Shown here: positions 1 to 7,411 of the stretch, in pieces | Layout of the letters: every line of letters starts with the position of its first letter | Numbering within the stretch: the first letter of the stretch is position 1 | Assembly (NCBI GenBank): GCA_008123405.1 | Contig: VSSA01000006.1 | Coordinates: 1-64,000 of the forward strand | Origin: Nocardioides sp. BGMRC 2183 | Lineage (GTDB): Bacteria > Actinomycetota > Actinomycetes > Propionibacteriales > Nocardioidaceae | Length of the DNA stretch: 64,000 nucleotides | Reading direction: 5' to 3' | Made by a program: the position numbers and the translations under genes | The notes under the pieces: model-generated | The model's database searches: none | What the model was told of the DNA's origin: nothing | What the model saw: only the letters and a program-made list of their open reading frames with translations

Positions 1-308
1 GGGGTGGAGGAGCCCGGCGGGGGTGGGGTGGAGGGCCCCGGCGGCGGGGGCGGCGGGGTGCCCTTGCCGGTGCTTCCCGGGTTGCCGGGCTGTTCACGCT
101 GGCCGGGGCCGAGGTCGTCGTCGCGTCCGTCGAGCTTGTCCAGCGCGTCCTTGGCCTTGCCGACACCGCCCTGGATCTGGCCGCGGTACTTGCCGCCGGT
201 CTTCTTGTCCGCGAAGTCGGCCGCCTTGTCGATGCTGGAGTCGATCTTGTCGCCGTGCTTGTCGACGGCTGCGCTCAGCTTCTTCTTCGCATCGTCCAGG
301 AAACCCAC
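1..308 (-). CDS. MT0933-type antitoxin-like protein, 3' end outside window
   Basis: The frame starts at a GTG (308-306) with a GGAGG Shine-Dalgarno 6 nt upstream and runs off the left edge, giving 102 visible codons. The N-terminus is GFLDDAKKKLSAAVDKHGDK, followed by charged helical repeats (SIDKAADFADKKTGGKYRGQ), which is the pattern of the small actinobacterial MT0933/Rv0909 antitoxin family. After residue about 70 the chain becomes Pro/Gly-rich (runs of P, GPSTPPPPG), a longer tail than in the compact family members. It is divergent from miaA. No toxin gene is visible, but the flank that could hold one is cut off. The family was annotated as antitoxin from its M. tuberculosis member, and many genomes carry it without an adjacent toxin, so a toxin-antitoxin role here is unproven. 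Confidence 0.75.
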   Translation of the reverse strand, partial: MGFLDDAKKKLSAAVDKHGDKIDSSIDKAADFADKKTGGKYRGQIQGGVGKAKDALDKLDGRDDDLGPGQREQPGNPGSTGKGTPPPPPPGPSTPPPPGSST

Positions 309-417
309 GAGAACCTCCGGGTCAGGGCTCGCCGTCGGTCGTCGAGCCGCGGGTCTCCAGCATAGGAGCCGGGTGGAGGCCGACCTCCGTGCCGCCGGTA
401 CTTGTCACACTGAAGCC

Positions 418-1362
418 ATGCCGTCCCACCCGCCGCACCAGCCGCCGCCGATCGTCGCGATCGTCGGCCCGACCGCGAGCGGCAAGACGGCGCTCTCACT
501 CGACCTCGCCGAGCGACTCGGTGGCGAGATCGTCAACACCGACGCGATGCAGATCTACCGCGGCATGGACATCGGCACCGCGAAGCTGCCCGTCGTCGAG
601 CGACGTGGCATCCCGCACCACCTGCTCGACCTGCTCGACGTGCGCGAGCCCGCCACCGTGGCCGAGTTCCAGGGTTGGGCGCGGACGGCGATCCACGAGG
701 TGCGTGGGCGGGGCGGGGTGCCGGTGCTGGTCGGCGGCTCCGCGCTCTACACCCGCGCCATCCTGGACCGGTTCGAGTTCCCCGGGACCGATGCCGCCGT
801 CCGGGCGCGGTGGGAGCGCGAGCTCGAGCAGGTGGGCAGCGCGGCGCTGCACGCACGGCTGGCCGAGCAGGATCCCGAGGCTGCGGGGCGGATCGAGGTC
901 GGCAACGGACGCCGCGTGGTGCGGGCGCTGGAGGTCATCGAGATCACCGGGCGCCGATTCAGCGCCTCCCTGCCCGTCCTGGAGTACGTCGATCCCACCA
1001 CCGTGCAGATCGGCGTGGCGATCGACCGGGACGTCCTCGGGGAGCGGATCCGGCTCCGGGTGCGGCAGATGTTCGACACCGGTTTCGTCGCCGAGGTCGA
1101 GCGACTGCTGGACGAGGGGCTGGCCGAGGGGCGGACCGCCGCAGCGGCGATCGGCTACCGCCAGGTGCGCGAACACCTCGCCGGCGAGATCACCCTGGAG
1201 GAGGCTGCCGAGCGCACGGTGATCGCCACCCGCCGCTTCGCCCGGCGCCAGCTCTCCTGGTGGCGCGACGACCCCCGGATCCACTGGGTCGAGTACGACG
1301 ACCCGCGCCGCGTCGACCGGGCACTGGACCAGGTGCGCACGATCGGTCAAGCGCCCCGCTGA
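418..1362 (+). CDS. miaA: tRNA dimethylallyltransferase
   Basis: MiaA transfers a dimethylallyl group from DMAPP to N6 of A37 in tRNAs that read UNN codons, in the cytoplasm. The 314-residue product has the P-loop GPTASGKT at residues 17-24, the substrate signature NTDAMQIYRGMDIGTAKL just after it, and the GTAKL, GGSALY and IGYRQ motifs of the family. The length is normal. The frame is open back to base 4, but ATG 418 is the sensible start because the P-loop then sits at its usual place; CACACT lies 6 nt before this ATG, compatible with a leaderless mRNA. In many actinobacteria miaA is followed directly by dapF and hflX; here four accessory genes separate miaA from dapF. Confidence 0.97.
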   Translation: MPSHPPHQPPPIVAIVGPTASGKTALSLDLAERLGGEIVNTDAMQIYRGMDIGTAKLPVVERRGIPHHLLDLLDVREPATVAEFQGWARTAIHEVRGRGGVPVLVGGSALYTRAILDRFEFPGTDAAVRARWERELEQVGSAALHARLAEQDPEAAGRIEVGNGRRVVRALEVIEITGRRFSASLPVLEYVDPTTVQIGVAIDRDVLGERIRLRVRQMFDTGFVAEVERLLDEGLAEGRTAAAAIGYRQVREHLAGEITLEEAAERTVIATRRFARRQLSWWRDDPRIHWVEYDDPRRVDRALDQVRTIGQAPR

Positions 1363-1384
1363 CCGATCGGGACAGACTGGTCCC

Positions 1385-2323
1385 ATGACCGGACGTGACC
1401 GCCTGCGGGAGCTGCTCGACGCGGTCCTCGACGAGGAGAACCGCTCGCTCGCTGCGATGGCGGACGGGGCGTTCGCGTCGCCGTACCACTTCGCGCGGAC
1501 GCTCTCCCGTGACGCGGGTGAGGCACCCGTGGCGATGAGGCGACGGGTGATGCTGGAGCGGGCGGCCTGGCAGCTGCGGACCGGAAGCACCGTCACCGAC
1601 GCGGCCTGGGCGGCCGGCTACTCCTCCGTCGAGGGCTTCAGTCGGGCCTTCGCCCGCGCCTTCGGTCACCCACCCAGCGCGGTGACCGAACGACCCGGAC
1701 CGCCGTCGGGGCCCGGACACTGGCTGCCCGCCCCCAACGGCATCCACTTCCACCCGCCCACCTCGCTGTGGGTGCACGCCGAGGAGCAACAGATGAACCC
1801 GCTGACCGAACAGCTCGTCGAGCACGATCTCGACGACACCCGGGACCTGCTGGTGTTGGCCAAGGGCCTGCCCGACGCCGACCTGCGGGCCGTCCGGCTG
1901 CCGGAGAACACGGTGACCTCCTGGGAGGGCGCCGAGGAGTCGATCCACGACGTCCTCGAGCACCACATCTTCACCAAAGAGATCTGGATGGCGGCGATCG
2001 AGGGCACCGACCATCCTGACCGAGACAGTGACGCCGGTGCGGTCGCTCTGCTGGCCCGCCACGACGCCGTCGCGCCCCGATGGCTCGCCACGGTCCGTGA
2101 CATCGAGCGACGCGGTGCCTGGGACGACCGGCTGATCGACGCTCTCTGCGACCCGCCGGAGAGCTTCGTGTTGAGCAGTGTCGTCGCCCACGTGCTCACC
2201 TATGCCGCCCATCGACGCCAACTGGCCCGACACCTTCTCGGCACCGCCGGCGTCGATGCCGGTGATGGCGACCCGATCAACTGGCTCCGCGCCCGTCGCG
2301 ACGAGGAAGGGGACTCCCAGTGA
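1385..2323 (+). CDS. AraC-type HTH regulator fused to a DinB-like domain
   Basis: The 312-residue protein begins directly with an AraC/XylS DNA-binding domain (about residues 1-105). It has two helix-turn-helix units, the second in the segment TDAAWAAGYSSVEGFSRAFA followed by FGHPPSAV, the classic AraC signature. A linker is followed by a C-terminal region (about 135-300) with LTEQLVEHDLDDTRDLLVLA and a His-rich helix (HDVLEHHIF), resembling the DinB/DUF664 four-helix metal-binding fold. An N-terminal rather than C-terminal AraC domain is the less usual order. The start ATG follows CAGACT by 6 nt. The stop overlaps the GTG of the next gene by 4 nt, so the two are almost certainly co-transcribed. 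The ligand and targets are unknown. Confidence 0.85.
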   Translation: MTGRDRLRELLDAVLDEENRSLAAMADGAFASPYHFARTLSRDAGEAPVAMRRRVMLERAAWQLRTGSTVTDAAWAAGYSSVEGFSRAFARAFGHPPSAVTERPGPPSGPGHWLPAPNGIHFHPPTSLWVHAEEQQMNPLTEQLVEHDLDDTRDLLVLAKGLPDADLRAVRLPENTVTSWEGAEESIHDVLEHHIFTKEIWMAAIEGTDHPDRDSDAGAVALLARHDAVAPRWLATVRDIERRGAWDDRLIDALCDPPESFVLSSVVAHVLTYAAHRRQLARHLLGTAGVDAGDGDPINWLRARRDEEGDSQ

Positions 2324-2871
2324 CCCGCACGATCTACTACACCGCCAGCACCTTGGACGGATTCATCGCGGACCCGGACGACCGGCTGGACTGGCTGCTG
2401 CGCCAGGACCTGGACGAACAGGGGCCGCTCAACTACGAGGAGTTCTATGCCGGCGTCGGCGTCTTGGTGATGGGCTCGACGACGTACGAATGGGTGATGC
2501 GGCATGAGGACGGCCGTTGGCCCTACCAGCTGCCGTGCTGGGTGATGACGTCCCGCGAGCTCGACCCGCCGACCACCGAGGGCGCCGACGTGCGGTTCGC
2601 CAGCGGCGACGTCCGGGACCTGTACGACGACCTGGTCGCCGCGGCGGGTGAGCGGGACGTGTGGGTGGTCGGCGGCGGTGATCTGGCCGGCCAGTTCGCC
2701 GATGCCGGACTCCTCGACGAGCTGATCGTCTACCTGGCCGGCGTCACCCTCGGCGCCGGCCGCCCCTTGCTCCCGCGCCGCCTCGACCTGGAGTTGGTCG
2801 AGACGGCGCGGAACAGAGCCTTCCTCACCGCCCGCTACCGGGTGCTCGGGACGCTGACCGAGGATCGGTGA
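2320..2871 (+). CDS. RibD C-terminal / dihydrofolate-reductase-like oxidoreductase
   Basis: The 183-residue product begins TRTIYYTASTLDGFIADPDD, the standard opening of the RibD_C/YyaP DHFR-like family of small NAD(P)H-binding proteins. Later motifs fit: VMGSTTYEWV, and VWVVGGGDLAGQF near residue 110, which corresponds to the dinucleotide-binding glycine loop. Members are usually annotated as deaminase/reductase family proteins, and most have no known substrate. Translation starts at a GTG overlapping the stop of the AraC-type gene (GTGA), so the pair is probably translationally coupled. It ends before a strong convergent hairpin at 2891-2916. Confidence 0.88.
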   Translation: MTRTIYYTASTLDGFIADPDDRLDWLLRQDLDEQGPLNYEEFYAGVGVLVMGSTTYEWVMRHEDGRWPYQLPCWVMTSRELDPPTTEGADVRFASGDVRDLYDDLVAAAGERDVWVVGGGDLAGQFADAGLLDELIVYLAGVTLGAGRPLLPRRLDLELVETARNRAFLTARYRVLGTLTEDR

Positions 2872-2890
2872 GTTGGGCGGTGGGGTCGTC

Positions 2891-2916
2891 GGGATCCCCG
2901 GTGAACCGGGGATCCC
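2891..2916. terminator. bidirectional hairpin between convergent genes
   Basis: An 11-bp perfect stem (2891-2901 with 2906-2916) closes a TGAA loop. It lies between the ends of the reductase gene (+) and the M15 peptidase gene (-). There is no T-tract, as is usual for actinobacterial hairpin terminators. Confidence 0.75.
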
Positions 2917-2919
2917 GCC

Positions 2920-3729
2920 TCAGATCCCGCACTGCGAGGCGTGCCAGGACTTGGTCGACTGGATGCCGAGGTGGATGTGGTCGCTGTGATCGGGATAGCC
3001 GGGCCCGAGCAGTTGGCGGAAGGCGACGTACCGGCCCTGCTGGATGATCTTGCACATCGTCACGCCCCCGCCGGCCGGGACCAGGTCGATCGCCCGGCCG
3101 TAGAGGTGGTTGCTGTTCGACGCGCCACCCACCCGGTCGTTGCACGCCCGGCTGCGGTAGGCCGAGGTGACGCGCAGCGGGTGGTCGCCGAGCCGGTGCC
3201 GTAGCGCCTCGGCCCGCCACATCACCTGCAGCAGGTTGCTCTTCACCGTCGCCACCGACGTACCCGAGACCGGGGCCGGGAAGCCGCCGAAGCAGACGTC
3301 GTCGACCTCGCTCCAGGCGAAGTGGATCGGCGTGCAGTCGTTGTCCTGCAGCGCGTAGATCTTGCTGAACGTCTGCGGCCCGGCGACGCCGTCGGCGCTG
3401 AGTCCGTAGGCCCGCTGGAAGTTGGTGACAGCGGTCCGGGTCGCCGGTCCGTAGGAGCCGTCGATCGCGAAGCCGCGGTCATAGCCGGCCCAGCCGGCGA
3501 CGCGGATCTGCAGTTGGGTGACGTCACTGCCGGTCGCGCCCTGCTTCAGGGTGCGGCCCCAGGTGTAGCAGCCGTCGGCCTGCGCCGGCGTCGCGGTGGT
3601 GGCGACCACCGCGGCCGGCAGCAGCGGCAGCAACAGTGCAGCGAGGGCCAGTCCCAACAGGTGCCGCGGCGAGCGCCGCCGACGCGACAGGCGAGGCGAC
3701 GGGCGAGATGGATGCGGGGCAGGGTGCAT
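2920..3729 (-). CDS. secreted peptidoglycan-binding M15 D-Ala-D-Ala carboxypeptidase-like protein
   Basis: The 269-residue secreted protein has three parts. First is an Arg-rich N-region and hydrophobic core (LLGLALAALLLPLLPAAVVA) ending near AQA-DG, a probable signal peptide. Second is a PG_binding_1-like domain (about 55-120; GATGSDVTQLQIRVAG, IDGSYGPATRTAVTNFQ). Third is a C-terminal peptidase M15 domain with the zinc signatures SNHLYGRAIDLV and HSDHIHLGI. It should trim peptide stems or crosslinks in the cell wall. The ATG at 3729 was chosen because it follows GGAG at a normal distance and gives a signal peptide of ordinary length; the open frame extends 27 codons further. Cysteines are unusually common for a secreted actinobacterial enzyme and may form disulfides. 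Confidence 0.88.
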   Translation of the reverse strand: MHPAPHPSRPSPRLSRRRRSPRHLLGLALAALLLPLLPAAVVATTATPAQADGCYTWGRTLKQGATGSDVTQLQIRVAGWAGYDRGFAIDGSYGPATRTAVTNFQRAYGLSADGVAGPQTFSKIYALQDNDCTPIHFAWSEVDDVCFGGFPAPVSGTSVATVKSNLLQVMWRAEALRHRLGDHPLRVTSAYRSRACNDRVGGASNSNHLYGRAIDLVPAGGGVTMCKIIQQGRYVAFRQLLGPGYPDHSDHIHLGIQSTKSWHASQCGI

Positions 3730-3918
3730 GGTGTCCACTCCAGGTTCCGAGATTTCCGAGAAGCCCCGCCGGTCGATACGACGCCCGCGAGACCTGCTCG
3801 ACGCAACCACGTCTCACCGCCCGGCGCCAGGGGCGATGCGTGAACGGTGGGTGTCGGCCACGCCGCCTCGCCGCCCACGGGACGCCGAAACGATGCGGGC
3901 TCGCGGCACCGCACGCCG

Positions 3919-3924
3919 TAGGCT
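3919..3924 (+). promoter_or_regulatory. -10-like TAGGCT 6 nt before the GTG start
   Basis: The hexamer is followed by 6 nt and then GTG 3931, so transcription would begin at or next to the start codon (leaderless). No clear -35 element is visible. Confidence 0.45.
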
Positions 3925-3930
3925 CGTGGG

Positions 3931-4566
3931 GTGAGCCAGTGGACCGAGATCACCGACCCCGCAGCGCTGATCGCGCTGCTCGGAGAGCCGAACGAGCGAG
4001 CCCGGACCAAGGAGCGCACCGCGCTCACCGAGATCGACCGCGCCTGGCTCGCGGCCTCCCCGTTCTGCCTGCTCGCCACCAGCGGCGCCGACGGCAGCGG
4101 CGACGTCTCCCCGAAGGGCGATCCGGCCGGCAGCCTGGTCCAGGTCCTCGACGACACCACGATCGCGATCGCCGAGCGCCCCGGCAATCGGCGGGCCGAC
4201 GGCTACCACAACATCCTGGCCAACCCACAGGTCGGGCTGATCTTCCTGATCCCGGGCCGTGGCGACACCTTGCGGGTGAACGGGCGTGCGCGCCTGGTCT
4301 CCGACGCCCCGTTCTTCGACGACCTCGTGGTGAAGGGACACCGTCCGCAGTTGGCGGTGGTGGTCGAGATCGAGCAGGTCTTCTTCCACTGCTCCAAGGC
4401 GTTCCTGCGTTCGCAGCTGTGGGACACCGCCACCTGGGCCCCCGAGGCGTCGGTGCCGCGCAGGGCGGTCATCGCCCAGCAGCTCGAGCCCTCCGGGCAG
4501 AGCGTGGCCGAACTCGACGCGTACTACGGCAAGGGCTATGAGGCGGGGCTCTATGAGCAGCGCTGA
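3931..4566 (+). CDS. PPOX-class FMN-dependent flavoprotein (MSMEG_1061-like)
   Basis: The 211-residue protein has the split-barrel flavin fold of the pyridoxamine 5'-phosphate oxidase class. Visible elements are FCLLATSGADGSGDVSPKGD near residue 45, a NPQVGLIFLIPG strand near 95, LRVNGRARLV, and FFHCSKAFLRSQLW near 150. This is the arrangement of the MSMEG_1061 family of flavoproteins. Such proteins bind FMN or F420 and reduce small molecules; the substrate cannot be read from sequence. Translation starts at GTG 3931, probably leaderless. Its last 14 nt overlap the start of dapF, which suggests coupled translation with that essential gene. Confidence 0.85.
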   Translation: MSQWTEITDPAALIALLGEPNERARTKERTALTEIDRAWLAASPFCLLATSGADGSGDVSPKGDPAGSLVQVLDDTTIAIAERPGNRRADGYHNILANPQVGLIFLIPGRGDTLRVNGRARLVSDAPFFDDLVVKGHRPQLAVVVEIEQVFFHCSKAFLRSQLWDTATWAPEASVPRRAVIAQQLEPSGQSVAELDAYYGKGYEAGLYEQR

Positions 4567-5467
4567 GCAGACCGGCCCGGGGACGCCGTACCCGTTCCTC
4601 AAGGGGCACGGCACCGAGAACGACTTCGTGCTGCTGCCCGACCACGACGGCAGTCTGCACGGTCGTCTCGAGGACGAGCGGGTCCGCGCACTCTGCGACC
4701 GACGCGCCGGCATCGGCGGCGACGGCGTGCTGCGGGTGATCCGGACCGAGGCTCTTGCCCGGGTCACCGACGACGCGGCGCTGACCGAGCAGCGGGCCGA
4801 GTGGTTCATGGACTATCGCAACGCCGACGGGTCGGTCTCGGAGATGTGCGGCAACGGCATCCGCGTCTTCGGTCGCCATCTTGTCGAGGCGGGCCTGGCC
4901 GATCCCTCGGGTCCGGTACCGGTGGGCACCCGCGACGGCGTCAAGGTGCTGACCTTCGCTGAGGGTGCGGCCGATGGCGAGATCACCGTCGACATGGGTG
5001 CTCCGCGGATCCTGGGCCAGACCTCGGTGGCGATCGGCGAGCAGAGCTGGGCCGCACTGGGCGTGGACATGGGCAACCCGCACGCCGTCGCCTTCCTCGG
5101 CGCCGACCAGGACCTGGCTGCGGTCGGCCCGTTGCTCGCGCCGCCCGACCACGACGAGGCGTTCTATCCCGATGGGGTCAATGTCGAGTTCGTGGTCCGG
5201 CGCGGGGAACGCCACGTCGCGATGCGGGTGCACGAGCGCGGCTCGGGGGAGACCCGCTCGTGCGGCACCGGCGCGTGTGCCGTGATGGTGGCGACCGCGC
5301 TCGCTGACGGTGCCGCCGGGGGTGCTGCCGGGGGTGCTGGGGTGCGGGGTACGCCGTATCGGATCGACCTGCCGGGTGGCACCCTGCGGATCACTTGGAC
5401 CGCCGAGGACCGGATCCTGATGGCCGGACCCGCGATCCTGGTCGCCCAGGGCAACACGACCCTGTAA
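4553..5467 (+). CDS. dapF: diaminopimelate epimerase
   Basis: DapF converts LL- to meso-diaminopimelate, the precursor of lysine and of the peptidoglycan crosslink, in the cytoplasm. The 304-residue product shows both catalytic cysteines in context: Cys99 in NADGSVSEMCGNGIR and Cys237 in SGETRSCGTGACAV. The N-terminal KGHGTENDFV motif is also typical. The start ATG 4553 lies inside the end of the flavoprotein gene; a start 15 nt earlier is possible but lacks support. A Gly/Ala repeat (AAGGAAGGAG) near residue 255 lengthens the region after the second catalytic motif slightly. Confidence 0.96.
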   Translation: MSSAEQTGPGTPYPFLKGHGTENDFVLLPDHDGSLHGRLEDERVRALCDRRAGIGGDGVLRVIRTEALARVTDDAALTEQRAEWFMDYRNADGSVSEMCGNGIRVFGRHLVEAGLADPSGPVPVGTRDGVKVLTFAEGAADGEITVDMGAPRILGQTSVAIGEQSWAALGVDMGNPHAVAFLGADQDLAAVGPLLAPPDHDEAFYPDGVNVEFVVRRGERHVAMRVHERGSGETRSCGTGACAVMVATALADGAAGGAAGGAGVRGTPYRIDLPGGTLRITWTAEDRILMAGPAILVAQGNTTL

Positions 5468-5487
5468 GTCGCTGACCGGGTCGGCGA

Positions 5488-6414
5488 TCAGCCGGCCGCC
5501 CCCGGTGAGGTACGACGCCGGCGGGCGCGCACCAACAGCCAGGTCGGGACGAGCACGAGCGCCAACAGCGCGGAGAACGGCAACAGCCAGCCGGCCACCG
5601 TGGCCAGTCCGGTGACGAAGGTGCCCAGCGCCGTCCACCCGGCGCTGAGCCCACTCACGAAGCCGGCGTCGTCGTCGGTGGCGGGAGCCGACTGGGAGGT
5701 GCGCTGGATGCTGACCGTGATGGTCGACATCGAGGTCTGCGCCGCCAGGTGGGCCTGACGCTGCTCCAGGGAGTCCAGGGTGCTCTGACGACGGGTCAGC
5801 TCGGCCTCGATGCGCATGATGTCGCGGATGCTGCTCGCCCGGTCCAGCAGCACCTCGACGCGTTGCAGGCTGCGGCGTTGGGCGCGGATCCGTACGTCGG
5901 TGTCGATCACCTGCGCGGTCACATCCTCCGAGGTCGCCGAGGAGGAGTCGAGCTCGGCCGTCTTCTCGAGCTCCGCGAACGCCTCGTCGAAGTCCGCGGC
6001 GGGCACCCGGACCACCATCCGGGCCCGCTCGACCTCGCCGTCCTCGTCGGTGGCGGTCTCCTCCTCGCTCGTCTCACCCCCGTGCGCATCGACGACCTTC
6101 TGTACGTCGAACGCCGACTGCGCCACGTCGTCGCTGATCAGCGCCACGTTGCCGGTGTGGATGATCGCGCGCTCGTCGGGCAGGTCATCGGGTGCCGCAT
6201 CTGTCGCAGCGGCGCCGGATCGCAGCGACGTCGTGCCCTCCTGCAAGTCCTGAGCCAGGTCGGCCCCCTCTGCCCCGTCCGCCTGGGCCAACTCCGGGAC
6301 CGCGCCGCCGTCGGCGTCGGAGGAGTCGCCGGAGCCGCCGCAGGCGGCGGTGAGCAGCAGGATCGCGAGTGCGGCGGGCACGGCAGCCCGGTAGCGGCGT
6401 GGGGTCGTGGTCAT
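5488..6414 (-). CDS. DUF4349 lipoprotein
   Basis: The 308-residue protein has an Arg-containing N-region, a hydrophobic stretch and a lipobox (LLLTAACGG), so it is probably lipidated and exported. A long acidic spacer follows, then the DUF4349 domain (about 85-240: IIHTGNVALISDDV, RMVVRVPAADFDEAF), which includes a coiled-coil segment (RIRAQRRSLQRVEVLLDRAS through TRRQSTLDSLEQRQAHL). A single C-terminal membrane helix (LLPFSALLALVLVPTWLLV) ends in an Arg-rich tail. The family is widespread in actinobacteria and has no firm function. It converges with dapF (20 nt between stops) and diverges from the SDR gene. Confidence 0.88.
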   Translation of the reverse strand: MTTTPRRYRAAVPAALAILLLTAACGGSGDSSDADGGAVPELAQADGAEGADLAQDLQEGTTSLRSGAAATDAAPDDLPDERAIIHTGNVALISDDVAQSAFDVQKVVDAHGGETSEEETATDEDGEVERARMVVRVPAADFDEAFAELEKTAELDSSSATSEDVTAQVIDTDVRIRAQRRSLQRVEVLLDRASSIRDIMRIEAELTRRQSTLDSLEQRQAHLAAQTSMSTITVSIQRTSQSAPATDDDAGFVSGLSAGWTALGTFVTGLATVAGWLLPFSALLALVLVPTWLLVRARRRRTSPGAAG

Positions 6415-6515
6415 GGAGGTGGGACGTCGGACGGCCGATCGCGGTTCCCGCGCCGCGGGCCGCGGCGAGTGCCCGGACGATGACACCGATGGTGTAACGA
6501 TCGATGCAGGCCCCC

Positions 6516-6521
6516 TATGCT
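6516..6521 (+). promoter_or_regulatory. -10-like TATGCT 7 nt before the SDR start
   Basis: TATGCT is followed by 7 nt and ATG 6529, which fits a leaderless transcript. An in-frame ATG at 6517 lies inside this hexamer and is therefore less likely to be the start. Confidence 0.5.
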
Positions 6522-6528
6522 CCCCAGC

Positions 6529-7305
6529 ATGGAACTCACCGGATCCTCCGCCATCGTCACCGGCGGCGCCTCGGGCATCGGCGCTGCCGCCGCCCGCCAG
6601 CTCGCCGCCAAGGGTGCGACCGTCGTGGTCGCCGACCTCCAGGCCGACAAGGGCGAAGCCCTGGCCGCCGAGATCAACGGCGTCTTCGCCCAGGTCGACG
6701 TCACCAACACCGAGCAGATCGCCGGCGCGGTCAAGGCCGCTGCCGAGATCGCGCCGCTGCGCGCGGTGGTCAACTCCGCCGGCATCGGCTGGGCCCAGCG
6801 GACCATCGGCCGGGACGGCACCGTGGAGTCGGCCCATTCGCTCGAGGCCTTCACCAAGGTCATCGCGATCAACCTGATCGGCACCTTCGACATGGTCCGT
6901 CAGGCGGCCACCGCGATGAGCCTCAACGAGGCGGACGAGGACGGCTGCCGCGGCGCCATCGTCAACCTCGCCTCCGTGGCTGCCTTCGACGGTCAGATCG
7001 GCCAGGCGTCGTACTCGGCGTCCAAGGGTGGCGTCGTCGGGATGACCCTTCCGGTGGCGCGCGACCTCGCCGCCTCCGGCATCCGGCTCAACACCGTCGC
7101 TCCCGGCCTGATCGACACCCCGATCTACGGCGAGGGCGAGCAGGCAGAGGCGTTCAAGGCCAAGCTCGGCGAGAGCGTGCTCTTCCCCAAGCGCCTCGGT
7201 ACCGGCGCCGAACTGGCCAGCATGGTCATCGAGTGCCTCACCAACTCCTACATGAACGGAGAGGTGATCCGGGTCGACGGTGGCATCCGGATGCCCCCGA
7301 AGTAA
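6529..7305 (+). CDS. SDR dehydrogenase, 3-hydroxyacyl-CoA dehydrogenase type 2-like
   Basis: The 258-residue classical short-chain dehydrogenase has the cofactor loop GGASGIG near residues 13-19, the NSAGIG motif near 83, a catalytic serine region (VNLASVAAF) and the Y-x3-K motif in QASYSASKGG. The overall pattern (MELTGSSAIVTGG at the start, APGLIDTPIY, PKRLGTGAELASMV, DGGIRMPPK at the end) resembles the HSD10/17-beta-HSD type 10 group that oxidises short 3-hydroxyacyl-CoAs. NAD preference is suggested by the aspartate at the end of beta-2 (VVVADLQ). It stands alone: upstream is the divergent DUF4349 gene, and the next gene is 106 nt away. Confidence 0.92.
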   Translation: MELTGSSAIVTGGASGIGAAAARQLAAKGATVVVADLQADKGEALAAEINGVFAQVDVTNTEQIAGAVKAAAEIAPLRAVVNSAGIGWAQRTIGRDGTVESAHSLEAFTKVIAINLIGTFDMVRQAATAMSLNEADEDGCRGAIVNLASVAAFDGQIGQASYSASKGGVVGMTLPVARDLAASGIRLNTVAPGLIDTPIYGEGEQAEAFKAKLGESVLFPKRLGTGAELASMVIECLTNSYMNGEVIRVDGGIRMPPK

Positions 7306-7411
7306 CCGACGCGGCATGCGCTGCGGCCGTCTCGATTGATCGGCCGCTGTTCACCACCACGTCCCCCACGCATCGGCCGCCGGACTCCCGGCACCGGTTG
7401 CGTGCGGGGAC

